A stretch of DNA of 64,000 nt from Clostridia bacterium (GCA_022791055.1 JAAVYI010000022.1:68280-132279); one strand, 5' to 3'. Positions 35,229 to 43,518 are shown, numbered from the stretch's first letter. Notes: generated by a model not told the origin, from the sequence alone. Numbers and translations: made by a program.

Positions 35229-35265
35229 ACAGCCGCAGGCAAAAACGCTTGCGGCTGTTGTTTTT
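35229..35265 (+). terminator. rho-independent terminator
   Basis: ACAGCCGCAGGC (35229-35240) pairs with GCTTGCGGCTGT (35247-35258, one mismatch) and is followed by TGTTTTT. Confidence 0.8.
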
Positions 35266-35328
35266 GTCGGAATATTCGGTCGGGATATAAAAAATTTTCG
35301 ATTTATACGATTATTTTCAATAAGTGTC

Positions 35329-35357
35329 TTGAAAAATTCCTGCGGATATGGTATGAT
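35329..35357 (+). promoter_or_regulatory. promoter of the flavin-reductase-like gene
   Basis: TTGAAA (35329-35334), a 17-bp spacer and TATGAT (35352-35357). Confidence 0.75.
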
Positions 35358-35376
35358 AGTAACGGAGGGCAAGAAG

Positions 35377-35862
35377 ATGACCGAAAAGCAACGACAGCAG
35401 TTAATGGCCGCCTTGCGTTCGAGCGGCGTATTCGTCACCTGCGGCATCAAGCGCGCCAACGTCATGACGACGCACTGGGGTTGCCTGGGGACGCTTTGGA
35501 ATAAGGACGTTTTTCTTTTGCCGGTGCGCGGCTCCAAACTCAGCCACGAGATCATAGGCGAGACGCGGTCGTTTGCCGTCAGCGTGCCGATCAAGGACAT
35601 GCGCAACGAGATCGCCATTTGCGACCACATCTCCGGCTTTACCGTCAATAAGTTCGAAGAACTGCACTTGCACCCCAAGCGCGCGAAAAAGATTGACGCC
35701 TACATACTGGGGGAGTGCGGTTTGATCGTAGAATGTAAAATTGCCGCAGCCATTGATCTGACTGCGGACAATCTTTCGGAAAGTATCTATAAGGATATGT
35801 ACGCCCACGCCGATTTTCACACGCTGTATATCGGCGAGATCGTCGAGGCGTATAACCGTTAG
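35377..35862 (+). CDS. flavin reductase-like (FMN split-barrel) protein
   Basis: A 161-residue protein of the FMN-binding split-barrel, flavin-reductase-like family; GIKRANVMTTHWGCLG and FLLPVRGSKLSHEII (about residues 23-62) match the flavin-binding start. Such proteins reduce flavin or act on small substrates with FMN; the exact partner is unknown. The ATG at 35377 follows GGAGGG; a longer frame reads back through the terminator and is rejected. It is monocistronic and converges with ppiB. Confidence 0.8.
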   Translation: MTEKQRQQLMAALRSSGVFVTCGIKRANVMTTHWGCLGTLWNKDVFLLPVRGSKLSHEIIGETRSFAVSVPIKDMRNEIAICDHISGFTVNKFEELHLHPKRAKKIDAYILGECGLIVECKIAAAIDLTADNLSESIYKDMYAHADFHTLYIGEIVEAYNR

Positions 35863-35868
35863 CCGACT

Positions 35869-36387
35869 TTAAGCGCCTTCGGTGATGCGCACCGCTTTGA
35901 TGACGACCGGCACATCGGGAATGTCGTCGAACGGGCCTTCGGAATGCGTTTTGACGCGGGAGATCGAAACGGCGACGTCGAGGCTGGCCTGGTCGGACAC
36001 CTTGCCGAACGCGGCGTACTCGCCGTCGAGGAATTTGGCGTCCGCCACGCAAATAAAGAACTGGCTCGACGCGCTGTCTTTGACCGACGTGCGCGCCATC
36101 GAGATGACGCCCGGCTCGTGCGAAATGACGTTGGCGACGCCGTTGGAGCGGAACTCGCCTTTGATCGGCTTGACCTCGCGCGCGGGGCGCAAGCCGTTTT
36201 CATAGGAAAAGCCGCCGCCCTGGATCATAAACGCAGGGATCACGCGATGGAAAATCAGCCCCTCGTAATAGCCCGACTGCGCCAGCTCGACGAAGTTTTT
36301 GACGCTGATCGGCGCAAGTTCCGGGTACAGGTCGAGGCGAATGGTTTTGCCGACGGTAAATTCGATTTCCGCTTTGATGACTTTCAT
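35869..36387 (-). CDS. peptidyl-prolyl cis-trans isomerase, cyclophilin type
   Basis: A 172-residue cyclophilin. The catalytic core FHRVIPAFMIQGG (about 46-58), the MAR/SSQFFIC strand (about 96-113) and the FGKV segment are present. It lacks a signal peptide, so it is the cytoplasmic PpiB-type folding helper. AAGGAG lies 11 nt before the ATG on the minus strand. A terminator for the upstream minus-strand genes separates it from the membrane protein gene. Confidence 0.92.
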   Translation of the reverse strand: MKVIKAEIEFTVGKTIRLDLYPELAPISVKNFVELAQSGYYEGLIFHRVIPAFMIQGGGFSYENGLRPAREVKPIKGEFRSNGVANVISHEPGVISMARTSVKDSASSQFFICVADAKFLDGEYAAFGKVSDQASLDVAVSISRVKTHSEGPFDDIPDVPVVIKAVRITEGA

Positions 36388-36414
36388 GCTTGTATAGTCT
36401 CCTTATGATAAAAT

Positions 36415-36440
36415 GAAAGCAGTTTTGAAACTGCTTTTTT
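36415..36440 (-). terminator. terminator of the minus-strand lipoprotein/membrane protein pair
   Basis: Stem AAAGCAGTTT/AAACTGCTTT with a short loop and T-rich flanks on both strands. Positioned after the membrane protein gene and before ppiB. Confidence 0.7.
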
Positions 36441-36454
36441 GTTTTACGTACTTA

Positions 36455-36808
36455 TTATAGCGTACCGTCGGCGGAATTGTCAATCGAATCGATCGACTGC
36501 GCTGCGTCGTCGGGCGGTGCGGCTTTCGACGCTTTGGGCTTACGAAAGAAACGAATGCCCATGATGACGGTCGCGGTCGCCAGGATCAAAAACAGCGCGA
36601 TAAAGACGAGCGTTTGCAAGACGAATCCCATGCTGGCCGCGCGCGTGCCGTCGACAACGTTGATGAATCGCGGTTGCATCAGCCAAATAATGAATTGCCC
36701 GATGACGGCATACAGGCAGTACAGCGTCACGCCGCCGATCAGGAACATGAGAATAATTTTTGCGATAAGGATTTTCCGCGGGGGAGGGACGTTATTTCGC
36801 ATATTCAT
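36455..36808 (-). CDS. small membrane protein (unknown)
   Basis: A 117-residue protein with two hydrophobic segments (about 14-40 and 56-82), a basic RFFRKPK stretch and an acidic Ser/Asp tail. Not recognised. The inner ATG at 36808 is chosen because AGGAGG lies 11 nt upstream; that start overlaps the end of the lipoprotein gene by 17 nt, so the two are coupled. Confidence 0.65.
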   Translation of the reverse strand: MNMRNNVPPPRKILIAKIILMFLIGGVTLYCLYAVIGQFIIWLMQPRFINVVDGTRAASMGFVLQTLVFIALFLILATATVIMGIRFFRKPKASKAAPPDDAAQSIDSIDNSADGTL

Positions 36809-37430
36809 ATTCGGCGAATCCTCCTGTTTTGTCGATGAATCCCACTTTGCCGTAATTTTCGATCGGCCGATCGATCTCATGCGCGTCGAACGCGCGGATC
36901 GTCTTTGCCAACCGCGTCGGCGTGGCCAGGCCGCTTAAATCGATACGGTCGCCGTCGACGAGATTGAAAATGTCGGAGGCGAACCGCGCGCAGTTGGTCG
37001 TCAGCGACCACTTGTCGTGCGCGGCGATATAGGCGTTGACTGCGTCGAGGCAAGCGAGCGGCATTTCTTTGGTCAGCGACACGCGTCCGCCGTACTTGCC
37101 GGCTGCGGCGATATATTTGGACTCGATATTGTACCAAATGCCGAAGTGGTGCGACATGCTCCAGGTGCCAAGCGAACACGATTCGCCGGGCGCCAAGGTG
37201 ATCGCACCGATCGCAAACGGCTGTTGCGAGCGGTTTTCAAACGACAAAAAAGCGTGACCGAGATACAACAGGCCGTAAGTCGGCTCGTTGTCCGGCTCGT
37301 ATGCGTAGACGGTGACGGCGGCCGGGCTGTCGTCGGTGACGCGCGACTGTAGCGTAGTCGGTTGCGGCGCGCAGGCCGATGCCGATACGGCGAGCAGCAA
37401 CACCGCAAAAATTGCGAGTAAACGTTTCAT
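36792..37430 (-). CDS. lipoprotein with possible permuted papain-like fold
   Basis: A 212-residue lipoprotein (lipobox VSASAC). It has YLGHAFLSFEN (His about residue 55), GTWS and TNCARFASDIFN (Cys about 146). A His strand before a Cys helix is the order seen in permuted papain-like (LRAT/PPPDE/DUF4105-like) proteins, so it might be a cell-surface cysteine hydrolase; this is inference. The start is MKRLLAIF. No ribosome site is visible and a TATACT box ends 7 nt before the ATG, suggesting a leaderless mRNA. Confidence 0.65.
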   Translation of the reverse strand: MKRLLAIFAVLLLAVSASACAPQPTTLQSRVTDDSPAAVTVYAYEPDNEPTYGLLYLGHAFLSFENRSQQPFAIGAITLAPGESCSLGTWSMSHHFGIWYNIESKYIAAAGKYGGRVSLTKEMPLACLDAVNAYIAAHDKWSLTTNCARFASDIFNLVDGDRIDLSGLATPTRLAKTIRAFDAHEIDRPIENYGKVGFIDKTGGFAEYEYAK

Positions 37431-37437
37431 ATCATAC

Positions 37438-37466
37438 AGTATATCACATTTCGACGCCCGAATCAA
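37438..37466 (-). promoter_or_regulatory. promoter of the lipoprotein gene, leaderless arrangement
   Basis: On the minus strand TTGATT (37466-37461), a 17-bp spacer and TATACT (37443-37438). ATG begins at 37430, 7 nt beyond. Confidence 0.6.
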
Positions 37467-37521
37467 CCAAACAAAAAGAAAGTTATGTTTTAAATGGTCG
37501 CATCCTGCAAATAATAGGGGT

Positions 37522-38481
37522 ATGATTAGATGTATCACGCTGCTTTTGGCGGTTCTCGTCGGCCTCGCGCCGGGGCTGTCCGCCGAAAACTATATCAAAT
37601 GGGTAGACTGTAACTACAGCTACGACGCGCTCGACACCGTGTACGCCGCGTGCGTCGAGGCGCACGGCACCGCGCGGCAGTTCGCGTTCGCCGATATGCT
37701 GGGATTTTTGGCGTTCAAAAACGGCAACCGCTTTACGTCGGCCGATAAAAAGATCTTCCGCGCCGCCATGGACGAGCTGGCCGCCGGCCGCAGTCTGGAC
37801 GAGCAGGGCGGCGACAATAAATATTGGCGCTACCACCGCGAATGCGCCCGCGCCATTTTTTCGCAGTTCGTCGGTCTGTACGAGCAGGACGGCAAAACGC
37901 ACTTCGGGCTGAAGGCGTACTTTCCGCTCGCGCAGGGACACTGGTACAACCACTACGACGATTTCGGCAATTCGCGCAGCTACGGCTATCGCCGTCGACA
38001 CTTAGGCCACGACATCATGGGCAGTATCGGTACGCCGATCGTAGCGATCGAGGGCGGCACGGTGACGGAGGCCGGTTGGAACCGCTACGGCGGCTGGCGT
38101 GTGGGCGTTCGCTCCGACGACGGGCTGCGCTATTATTACTACGCGCATCTGCGGAAAGGCAAGCCCTATGCGGCCGGGATCGAGGTCGGCGCGCGCGTGT
38201 CTGCCGGGCAGACGCTGGGATATTTGGGACGCACCGGCTATTCCAACACGCCCAACACCAACCTCAAGACCGGAGACCCGCATTTGCATGTGGGGTTGCA
38301 ACTGATTTTCGATCCGTCGCAGGAAAAGGGCGCCAAAGAAATTTGGGTCGACATGTACGCGATCACGCGCTTTTTGTCGCGGTTGCGCGCCCGCTGCGTA
38401 GCGGACGAGGCGACGGGCGATAAGGTCGCCGTCGATCTGCGCAAAAGTCTGACGCCCGAGCCGCGCACGCAAGGCGCGTAA
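37522..38481 (+). CDS. M23 family metallopeptidase (LytM-like)
   Basis: A 319-residue secreted peptidase. Signal peptide about 1-20 (LLLAVLVGLAPGLSA). The LytM zinc motifs are HLGHD (about 170-174) and HLHVG (about 255-259), with YYAHL in between. M23 enzymes cut peptidoglycan cross-bridges. The ATG at 37522 gives the signal peptide; the longer frame reads back through the divergent promoter. No good ribosome site precedes the ATG (only AGGGG next to it). The middle 60-170 region is helical and of unknown role. Confidence 0.85.
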   Translation: MIRCITLLLAVLVGLAPGLSAENYIKWVDCNYSYDALDTVYAACVEAHGTARQFAFADMLGFLAFKNGNRFTSADKKIFRAAMDELAAGRSLDEQGGDNKYWRYHRECARAIFSQFVGLYEQDGKTHFGLKAYFPLAQGHWYNHYDDFGNSRSYGYRRRHLGHDIMGSIGTPIVAIEGGTVTEAGWNRYGGWRVGVRSDDGLRYYYYAHLRKGKPYAAGIEVGARVSAGQTLGYLGRTGYSNTPNTNLKTGDPHLHVGLQLIFDPSQEKGAKEIWVDMYAITRFLSRLRARCVADEATGDKVAVDLRKSLTPEPRTQGA

Positions 38482-38505
38482 AAATAGTTCGCCGTATAAA
38501 AAGAC

Positions 38506-38535
38506 TTGCCACCGACGGTAAAATCGTAGTATACT
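38506..38535 (+). promoter_or_regulatory. promoter of the GH13 gene
   Basis: TTGCCA (38506-38511), an 18-bp spacer and TATACT (38530-38535). Confidence 0.6.
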
Positions 38536-38568
38536 TACGGTGTAAAATTCTTTTCTACGGGTGTGACT

Positions 38569-39858
38569 ATGGACTTTAAAAATACGGTCATGTATCAGAT
38601 CTATCCGCTCGGCTACTGCGGCGCGGAACCGAATAACGACGGCGGCGCGGTGCGGCACCGACTGCATACGATAGCCGATCGGATCGAAACGCTGCGCGAC
38701 TTAAACGTCAATGCGGTGCTACTCAATCCGCTGCTCGAAAGTTCGGCGCACGGCTACGACACGATCGACTTTTTTTCGGTCGACCGTAGGTTAGGCGACG
38801 AGGCGGATATACGGTCGCTGATCGCCGCCATGCACGAGGCCGGCATACGCGTCGTGTTCGACGGCGTGTTCCACCACGTCGGCCGCGACTTCTTCGCATT
38901 CCGCGACGTGCGGGAACGCCTGCACGAAAGCGCGTACCGCGACTGGTTTATCATCGATTTCGGCGGCAACTCGCCGTATAACGACGGCTTTCATTATCAG
39001 CCGTGGGAAGGGCATTACGAGCTTGTCAAACTCAATCTCGACAATCCGGACGTGCAAAATCATCTGTTCGACGCCGTAAGAAAGTGGATCGACTGGGGCA
39101 TCGACGGCTTGCGGCTGGACGTGGCGTATTTGCTGCCGCCGTGGTTTTTGCGGTTGCTGCGCCAAACGGTCGAGGCGGCTAAACCCGGTTTCTATTTGGT
39201 GGGCGAGATGATCCACGGCGAATACGGCCGCCGGATCGCGCCCGACATGCTCGATTCGGTCACCAACTACGCGTGCTATAAAAGTCTGTATTCGGCGTTC
39301 AACAGCCGCAATTTGTTCGAGATCGAACACGGGCTGACCCGGCTGTTCGCCGCCGAGCCGTGGGCGCTGTGCCGCGGCATGAATTTACTCAACTTTGCCG
39401 ACAATCACGACGTCACCCGTATCGCCTCGATCCTCAACGACCGCCGTCTCTTGGCGCCGCTGTATGCGCTGCTGTTTGCCATGCCCGGCACGCCGTGCCT
39501 GTACTACGGGTCGGAATGGGGACAGGTCGGACGCAAAGAGGACGGCGACGCGGCGCTGCGGCCGTCGGTCGAACGTTGCGACGCGTCGGCATCACCCGAA
39601 TTGCGCGCGCTGCTTAGCCGACTCGCCCATATCAAGCGCACCGAATCGGCGCTCGACGGCGACTATAAAAAACTGTATCTGACCAACACGGCATTGAGCA
39701 TCGAGCGCGGCGGACAGATCGTCGCGGCCGTCAACATCGCCGACGCTCCGCACACCGTGCCGCTGCCCGGCGCGTTTAAAAACCTACTAGACGGCGCAGA
39801 AGTCCGCGACGCGATCGAACTGCCCCCGTTCGGCTACGCGCTTTGCAAGCGGATATAG
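38569..39858 (+). CDS. alpha-amylase family glycosidase, GH13
   Basis: A 429-residue GH13 enzyme acting on alpha-glucans. The four conserved regions are present: DGVFHHV (about 101-107), GLRLDVAY (about 180-187; catalytic Asp), LVGEMIHG (about 208-215; catalytic Glu) and NFADNHDVTR (about 274-283). No signal peptide, so it is cytoplasmic and most likely degrades maltodextrins or glycogen. Shorter than neopullulanases as it lacks their N-terminal domain. The ATG at 38569 is chosen over a GTG 6 nt earlier. Monocistronic. Confidence 0.9.
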   Translation: MDFKNTVMYQIYPLGYCGAEPNNDGGAVRHRLHTIADRIETLRDLNVNAVLLNPLLESSAHGYDTIDFFSVDRRLGDEADIRSLIAAMHEAGIRVVFDGVFHHVGRDFFAFRDVRERLHESAYRDWFIIDFGGNSPYNDGFHYQPWEGHYELVKLNLDNPDVQNHLFDAVRKWIDWGIDGLRLDVAYLLPPWFLRLLRQTVEAAKPGFYLVGEMIHGEYGRRIAPDMLDSVTNYACYKSLYSAFNSRNLFEIEHGLTRLFAAEPWALCRGMNLLNFADNHDVTRIASILNDRRLLAPLYALLFAMPGTPCLYYGSEWGQVGRKEDGDAALRPSVERCDASASPELRALLSRLAHIKRTESALDGDYKKLYLTNTALSIERGGQIVAAVNIADAPHTVPLPGAFKNLLDGAEVRDAIELPPFGYALCKRI

Positions 39859-39868
39859 CGAAAACGCC

Positions 39869-39907
39869 GTCATTGCGAGGGCGTGCGCGCAACTGCGCAA
39901 TTTCTCG
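39869..39907. repeat. GTCATTGCGAG-type dispersed repeat (partial)
   Basis: GTCATTGCGAGGGCGTGCGC followed by CGCAACTGCGCAATTTCTC, between convergent genes. It resembles the fuller copy at 45733-45803. Confidence 0.5.
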
Positions 39908-39910
39908 CCT

Positions 39911-40195
39911 TTACGCGAACGAGTAGAACATAAAGACCGCGGCGACGGCGAGCAGGATCGAAAACACGATAAAAATGATGATACTGCGCTTTAAGGCGAA
40001 CTCCAACCCGGCGAGGCCGACGACCACCATGACGCCGACGTCGCGCACGCGGTAGAGCGCTTCTAGGTCCGCCGGCTCGCGAATGAGCGGGAATTTGGCG
40101 TTGATGAAACAAAAGGCCAGCACGGCCACCATGCAAAAGGCGGCAATGCCGGTAACGACGTCGAGCAGTTTGGCAATCGGGCGACCTAAAATCAT
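39911..40195 (-). CDS. small membrane protein (unknown)
   Basis: A 94-residue protein with three hydrophobic segments (about 14-32, 48-64, 68-92) and few charged residues. Not recognised. The ATG at 40195 follows GGAGG by 9 nt; the frame extends upstream through the promoter region without support. A minus-strand promoter sits at 40245-40273. Confidence 0.65.
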   Translation of the reverse strand: MILGRPIAKLLDVVTGIAAFCMVAVLAFCFINAKFPLIREPADLEALYRVRDVGVMVVVGLAGLEFALKRSIIIFIVFSILLAVAAVFMFYSFA

Positions 40196-40244
40196 AGGGA
40201 TAAACCTCCGTATCGGCGGCGCGAACATGCCGCTATATATATAT

Positions 40245-40273
40245 AGTATAGCACACGGCGGCGCGTTTGTCAT
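40245..40273 (-). promoter_or_regulatory. promoter of the small membrane protein gene
   Basis: ATGACA, a 17-bp spacer and TATACT on the minus strand. Confidence 0.6.
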
Positions 40274-40315
40274 GCGGGCGCGCGTATGCGAGCGAAAAAT
40301 TCGGACGCGAAACGG

Positions 40316-40344
40316 TTGAAGTTTGTCCGAATGTGTGCTACAAT
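40316..40344 (+). promoter_or_regulatory. promoter of the NUDIX/asparaginase operon
   Basis: TTGAAG (40316-40321), a 17-bp spacer and TACAAT (40339-40344). Confidence 0.65.
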
Positions 40345-40376
40345 AAACATAATTCGCCACGGAACAGGAGAAAGAT

Positions 40377-40961
40377 ATGATAGACAAGAACGGGAAAACG
40401 CTTGAACAGTTTTTGGCCGAATACGACCCGAACGCTTACGAGCGGCCGAGCGTGACGGCCGATAACATTGTGTTCGCGATCCGCGACGGCAAGGCCGTGC
40501 TGTTGTTGATCCGCCGCGGCAACCATCCGTACATCGGGCAGTGGGCGTTTCCCGGCGGTTTTGTCAATATGGACGAGTCGACCGAGGACGCGGCGGCGCG
40601 CGAACTCAAAGAAGAGACCGGTATCGAGGCGCGCGGCGAGCAGTTGTACACCGTCTCGACGCCCGGCCGCGATCCGCGCACGTCGATCGTCACCGTGTGC
40701 TATTTGTCGGTGTTGCCCGCGCCCGTCAAGGCAAAAGGCGCCGACGACGCGGCCGAAGCGGGTTGGTTTACAATCGACTATGTGCGCGAGGGCGAGCATT
40801 ACGCGCTCAAACTGACCGGGCCGCAGACATTGACCGCCGAACTGGCGGTCGTGCGCGACGCAAAAGGGCAGATCGACGTCAACCGCACCCAAATCATCTG
40901 TAGCGACGGGATCGCGTTCGACCACGCAAAACTGATCCTGTACGCCATCGAAAAGCTATGA
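40377..40961 (+). CDS. NUDIX hydrolase
   Basis: A 194-residue NUDIX enzyme. The box runs from GGFVNMDEST to the REL-EETGIE end (about residues 59-83). The order VTADNIVFAIRDGKAVLLLIRRG before the box resembles ADP-ribose pyrophosphatase and NrtR-like NUDIX proteins (first 20 residues counted). It probably hydrolyses a nucleoside diphosphate derivative. GGAGAAAG lies upstream. The stop overlaps the asparaginase start (ATGA), and a nicotinamidase-like gene lies 2.6 kb downstream, so an NAD-related role is possible. Confidence 0.87.
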   Translation: MIDKNGKTLEQFLAEYDPNAYERPSVTADNIVFAIRDGKAVLLLIRRGNHPYIGQWAFPGGFVNMDESTEDAAARELKEETGIEARGEQLYTVSTPGRDPRTSIVTVCYLSVLPAPVKAKGADDAAEAGWFTIDYVREGEHYALKLTGPQTLTAELAVVRDAKGQIDVNRTQIICSDGIAFDHAKLILYAIEKL

Positions 40962-41866
40962 AATACACTTTGATCACAACCGGCGGCACGATCGGCAGCG
41001 CGACCGGCGGCGACGGCGTGCGCCGACTGGCGGACGGCAAAACGTTCGACGGCTTTACCGAAACGCTTGCGCCCTTTACCGTGTTCAGCGAGAACATGAC
41101 GTTCGCACATATGGCGACGCTGTCCGCGCTTATCCGCAAACAGGCCGACTGTTGCGACGGCATTATCGTCACGCACGGCACCGATACGCTTCCGTTTACT
41201 GCGGCCGCGCTTTCCTTTACGCTTGCCGACATACAGATCCCCGTCGTGCTGGTTTCGGCGAACGCACCGGCCGGCGAACCGGGGTCGAACGCCGACGACA
41301 ACATGCGCGCCGCACTGGCGTTTTTAGGGAAAAAACAACCGGGCATATATGCGGCGTATCGAAATGCGGGCGAGTCGGCGCAGATTCTGTTCGGCAGCCG
41401 TATGCTCGAGGCGCGGCCGTTCGACGGCAACTACTACGCGCCCATGGGCAAGGTCTGCGCCTACGTCGACGAGGAAATCCGCATCGTCGAAACGGGCAAA
41501 CAGGGGAATCCTCTGTCCCCGCAGTTCGGCAACGTCGTGCCGCTGCCGTACCACCCGGGCGTCGAATATACCGCGTTTTTGACCGATACGGCCGACGCCT
41601 ATCTGCTGGCCGGGTCGCATTCGGGCACAGTCAACACCCAAAAAATCAATGCGTTTGCGGCCGCCGCCCGCGCGCCCGTGTATCTTGTCAATAAGACGGC
41701 GGGCGTTACGTACCAGTCGACGGCCGACCTTGTCGGCGTGACGGTTTTGGAAAACATCGCATATCCGGCGGCGTTTGTCAAGCTGGCGTTATTGTACGGA
41801 AACGACCGCATGAAGGCGGCGCAAGCGGCGTTTCAGCCGATAACCGACGAAATTTTTTCGTTTTAG
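40958..41866 (+). CDS. asparaginase
   Basis: A 302-residue L-asparaginase of the bacterial AnsA/AnsB fold, hydrolysing asparagine to aspartate and ammonia. The two threonine motifs are visible: TTGGTIGSA (about 7-15) and THGTDTLPFTA (about 72-82). The C-terminal domain has SHSGTVN. No signal peptide. Coupled to the NUDIX gene. Relatives include glutaminases, so specificity is not certain. Confidence 0.9.
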   Translation: MKYTLITTGGTIGSATGGDGVRRLADGKTFDGFTETLAPFTVFSENMTFAHMATLSALIRKQADCCDGIIVTHGTDTLPFTAAALSFTLADIQIPVVLVSANAPAGEPGSNADDNMRAALAFLGKKQPGIYAAYRNAGESAQILFGSRMLEARPFDGNYYAPMGKVCAYVDEEIRIVETGKQGNPLSPQFGNVVPLPYHPGVEYTAFLTDTADAYLLAGSHSGTVNTQKINAFAAAARAPVYLVNKTAGVTYQSTADLVGVTVLENIAYPAAFVKLALLYGNDRMKAAQAAFQPITDEIFSF

Positions 41867-41888
41867 GCAGGAAATTTCGGGGAAACAC

Positions 41889-41917
41889 TTGAAAAACCGT
41901 CATATATATGATATAAT
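41889..41917 (+). promoter_or_regulatory. near-consensus promoter of the structured RNA
   Basis: TTGAAA (41889-41894), a 17-bp spacer and TATAAT (41912-41917). The expected start (about 41923) coincides with the first stem of the RNA. Confidence 0.8.
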
Positions 41918-41920
41918 ATT

Positions 41921-42201
41921 GGGCATAGAGAAATCAAACTTCATAAGCCGCACACCGTGTATTTAGGGGCATCTTGCGTTTTTCTCTCGTCCGTCGTAGT
42001 CCCCGCTACGACGGATTCGACAAAAACACAATCTACCCGCTAACTCCGCGGTGTGCGGTGCAAGCAGTTTTAGCGAACAAATCCGTGTGGCAGACACGGC
42101 AAACGGAGGCATTCGTAGCAGGGACTACGAATTAACGAGGGTTGACGTGTATCCCGCGGATTTGTCGCTAAAACCTTATGAATTCGGTTCTCTATGCCCA
42201 A
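41921..42201 (+). ncRNA. large structured RNA, class not identified
   Basis: The ends pair over 14 bp (41919-41932 with 42188-42201). Inside: 41940-41947/42175-42182 (TTCATAAG/CTTATGAA), 41948-41957/42049-42058 (CCGCACACCG/CGGTGTGCGG), a 10-bp hairpin 41990-41999/42006-42015 with loop TCCCCG, a long arm 42068-42085/42157-42173 with one bulge, and hairpin 42111-42118/42125-42132 with loop CAGGGA. The loops TCCC and GGGA are complementary, and 41994-42003 can pair fully with 42121-42130. It may be an independent RNA or a cis-regulator of the CorC-type gene downstream. Translation is absent in all frames across it. Confidence 0.8.
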
Positions 42202-42204
42202 CTT

Positions 42205-42240
42205 GAAAAACGCGGACGCACGATATTTGCCGGCGTTTTT
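42205..42240 (+). terminator. terminator-like hairpin between the structured RNA and the CorC gene
   Basis: AAAAACGC (about 42206-42213) pairs with GCGTTTTT (42233-42240), extended by GG/CC across a bulge, and ends in a T-run directly before the AAGGAG of the next gene. It can serve as terminator or attenuator. Confidence 0.6.
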
Positions 42241-42252
42241 AAGGAGTAATTT

Positions 42253-43518
42253 GTGGACCCAAGTCAATGGATTTTGATCCTTGTACTGATCGTACTGCTC
42301 ATTCTGTCGGGCTTTTTCTCGGCTTCCGAGACGGCCTACACCAGTATCAGCCGCATTCGGCTCAAGAGCATGGAGGCGGCCGGCGATAAGCGCGCCCGCA
42401 AGGCGATCAAGCTGCTCGATTCCTACGACAAACTGCTGACGACCATTCTCATCGGCAACAACATCGTCAATATCACGATGGCGTCGCTGGCGACCATTCT
42501 CTTTTTGGGGCTGATCGCAAACAGCGACGTGGCGACGGTCACGTCGACCGCCGTCGTGACGGGCATGACGCTGATCTTCGGCGAAGTGACCCCCAAAGTT
42601 TTGGCCAAAGAGCGCCCCGAAGGTTTTGCCTTCTTTTCCTATCCGATCCTTGCTTTTCTCATGCTGATCTTCACGCCGCTGACCTTTGTGTTCTCGGCCT
42701 GGAAAAAACTGCTGATCAAGATATTCAAAATCAAAAAAGCCGACGGCATGACCGAGGACGAACTGTTGACCATGGTCGAAACGGCGCACGACGAGGGCGG
42801 CCTTGACGAACACGAGTCCGAGCTGATCCGTTCGGCGATCGAGTTCGAGGATATGGCCGCGTCCGACATCATGGTGCCGCGCGTCAACGTCATTGCGGTC
42901 GCCGAAGACGCGCCGATCGAGCAGATCGCCGACCTGTTCGCCGAACACGGCTATTCGCGGCTGCCGGTCTACAGCGGCACGATCGATTCGGTCGTCGGCA
43001 TCTTGCACGAAAAAGACGTGTTCGCTCTGCTTAGGGCGGGCAACGCCGATGTCAAGTCGGCCTTGTCGAACACCGTCTGCGTGTCGGAAAACATGAAAAT
43101 TTCGGCCGTGCTCAGAATGATCCAAAAGGCGCGCGTGCATATGGCCGTCGTCGTTGACGAGTTCGGCGGCACCGCCGGTATCGTCACCTTAGAGGACATA
43201 CTCGAGGAGCTGGTCGGCGAAATTTGGGACGAACACGACGAAGTCGAAGTTCTCTATCAGAAAGTCGACGACAATACGTTTTTGGTCAGCGGCGCCGAAA
43301 AGCTCGAGGACATGTTCGAGGAAATGGGCGTCGAGACGCGCGACGAGTTCGACTCGACGACGGTCGGCGGGTTCGTCACCGAAAAGCTCGAGCATATCCC
43401 CAAGGCGGGAGAGCGGCTGACGTTTGAAAATCTCGATATTTTGGTCACTAAGGCCAACCTAAAGCGCGTCATCGAAGTCAAAGTGCGCGTAAACGAGCCG
43501 GTCGAGGAAGAAGAATAA
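42253..43518 (+). CDS. HlyC/CorC-family transporter (CNNM-CBS-CorC domains)
   Basis: A 421-residue membrane protein. DUF21/CNNM membrane domain about 1-180 with four hydrophobic segments (SGFFSASETAYTSI is diagnostic), a CBS pair about 205-325 (DIMVPRVNV, then the FGGTAGIVTLEDILEEL end) and a CorC_HlyC domain about 340-415. Family members are linked to magnesium or cobalt efflux and ion homeostasis. Start GTG follows AAGGAG. The leader contains a large structured RNA, so its expression may be controlled by that RNA. Confidence 0.9.
   Translation: MDPSQWILILVLIVLLILSGFFSASETAYTSISRIRLKSMEAAGDKRARKAIKLLDSYDKLLTTILIGNNIVNITMASLATILFLGLIANSDVATVTSTAVVTGMTLIFGEVTPKVLAKERPEGFAFFSYPILAFLMLIFTPLTFVFSAWKKLLIKIFKIKKADGMTEDELLTMVETAHDEGGLDEHESELIRSAIEFEDMAASDIMVPRVNVIAVAEDAPIEQIADLFAEHGYSRLPVYSGTIDSVVGILHEKDVFALLRAGNADVKSALSNTVCVSENMKISAVLRMIQKARVHMAVVVDEFGGTAGIVTLEDILEELVGEIWDEHDEVEVLYQKVDDNTFLVSGAEKLEDMFEEMGVETRDEFDSTTVGGFVTEKLEHIPKAGERLTFENLDILVTKANLKRVIEVKVRVNEPVEEEE

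Larger units (their letters stand above)
34750..35376. other. 627-nt non-coding region rich in repeats
   Basis: No convincing gene. It contains the dispersed repeat copy (34900-34943), a compound palindromic element (about 34978-35116), a strong terminator (35229-35265) and the promoter of the flavin-reductase-like gene. An open frame on the minus strand crosses these repeats and is not coding. Confidence 0.7.

Noticed and set aside
34847..35242. 131-codon minus-strand open frame
   Set aside because: It crosses dispersed repeats, palindromes and a terminator, and shows no ribosome site or homology.
42011..42022. GGATTCGAC, a hallmark of the tmRNA 5' region, within the structured RNA
   Set aside because: No tmRNA 3' end, no tag reading frame and no tRNA-like acceptor; the bases form part of a local hairpin instead.
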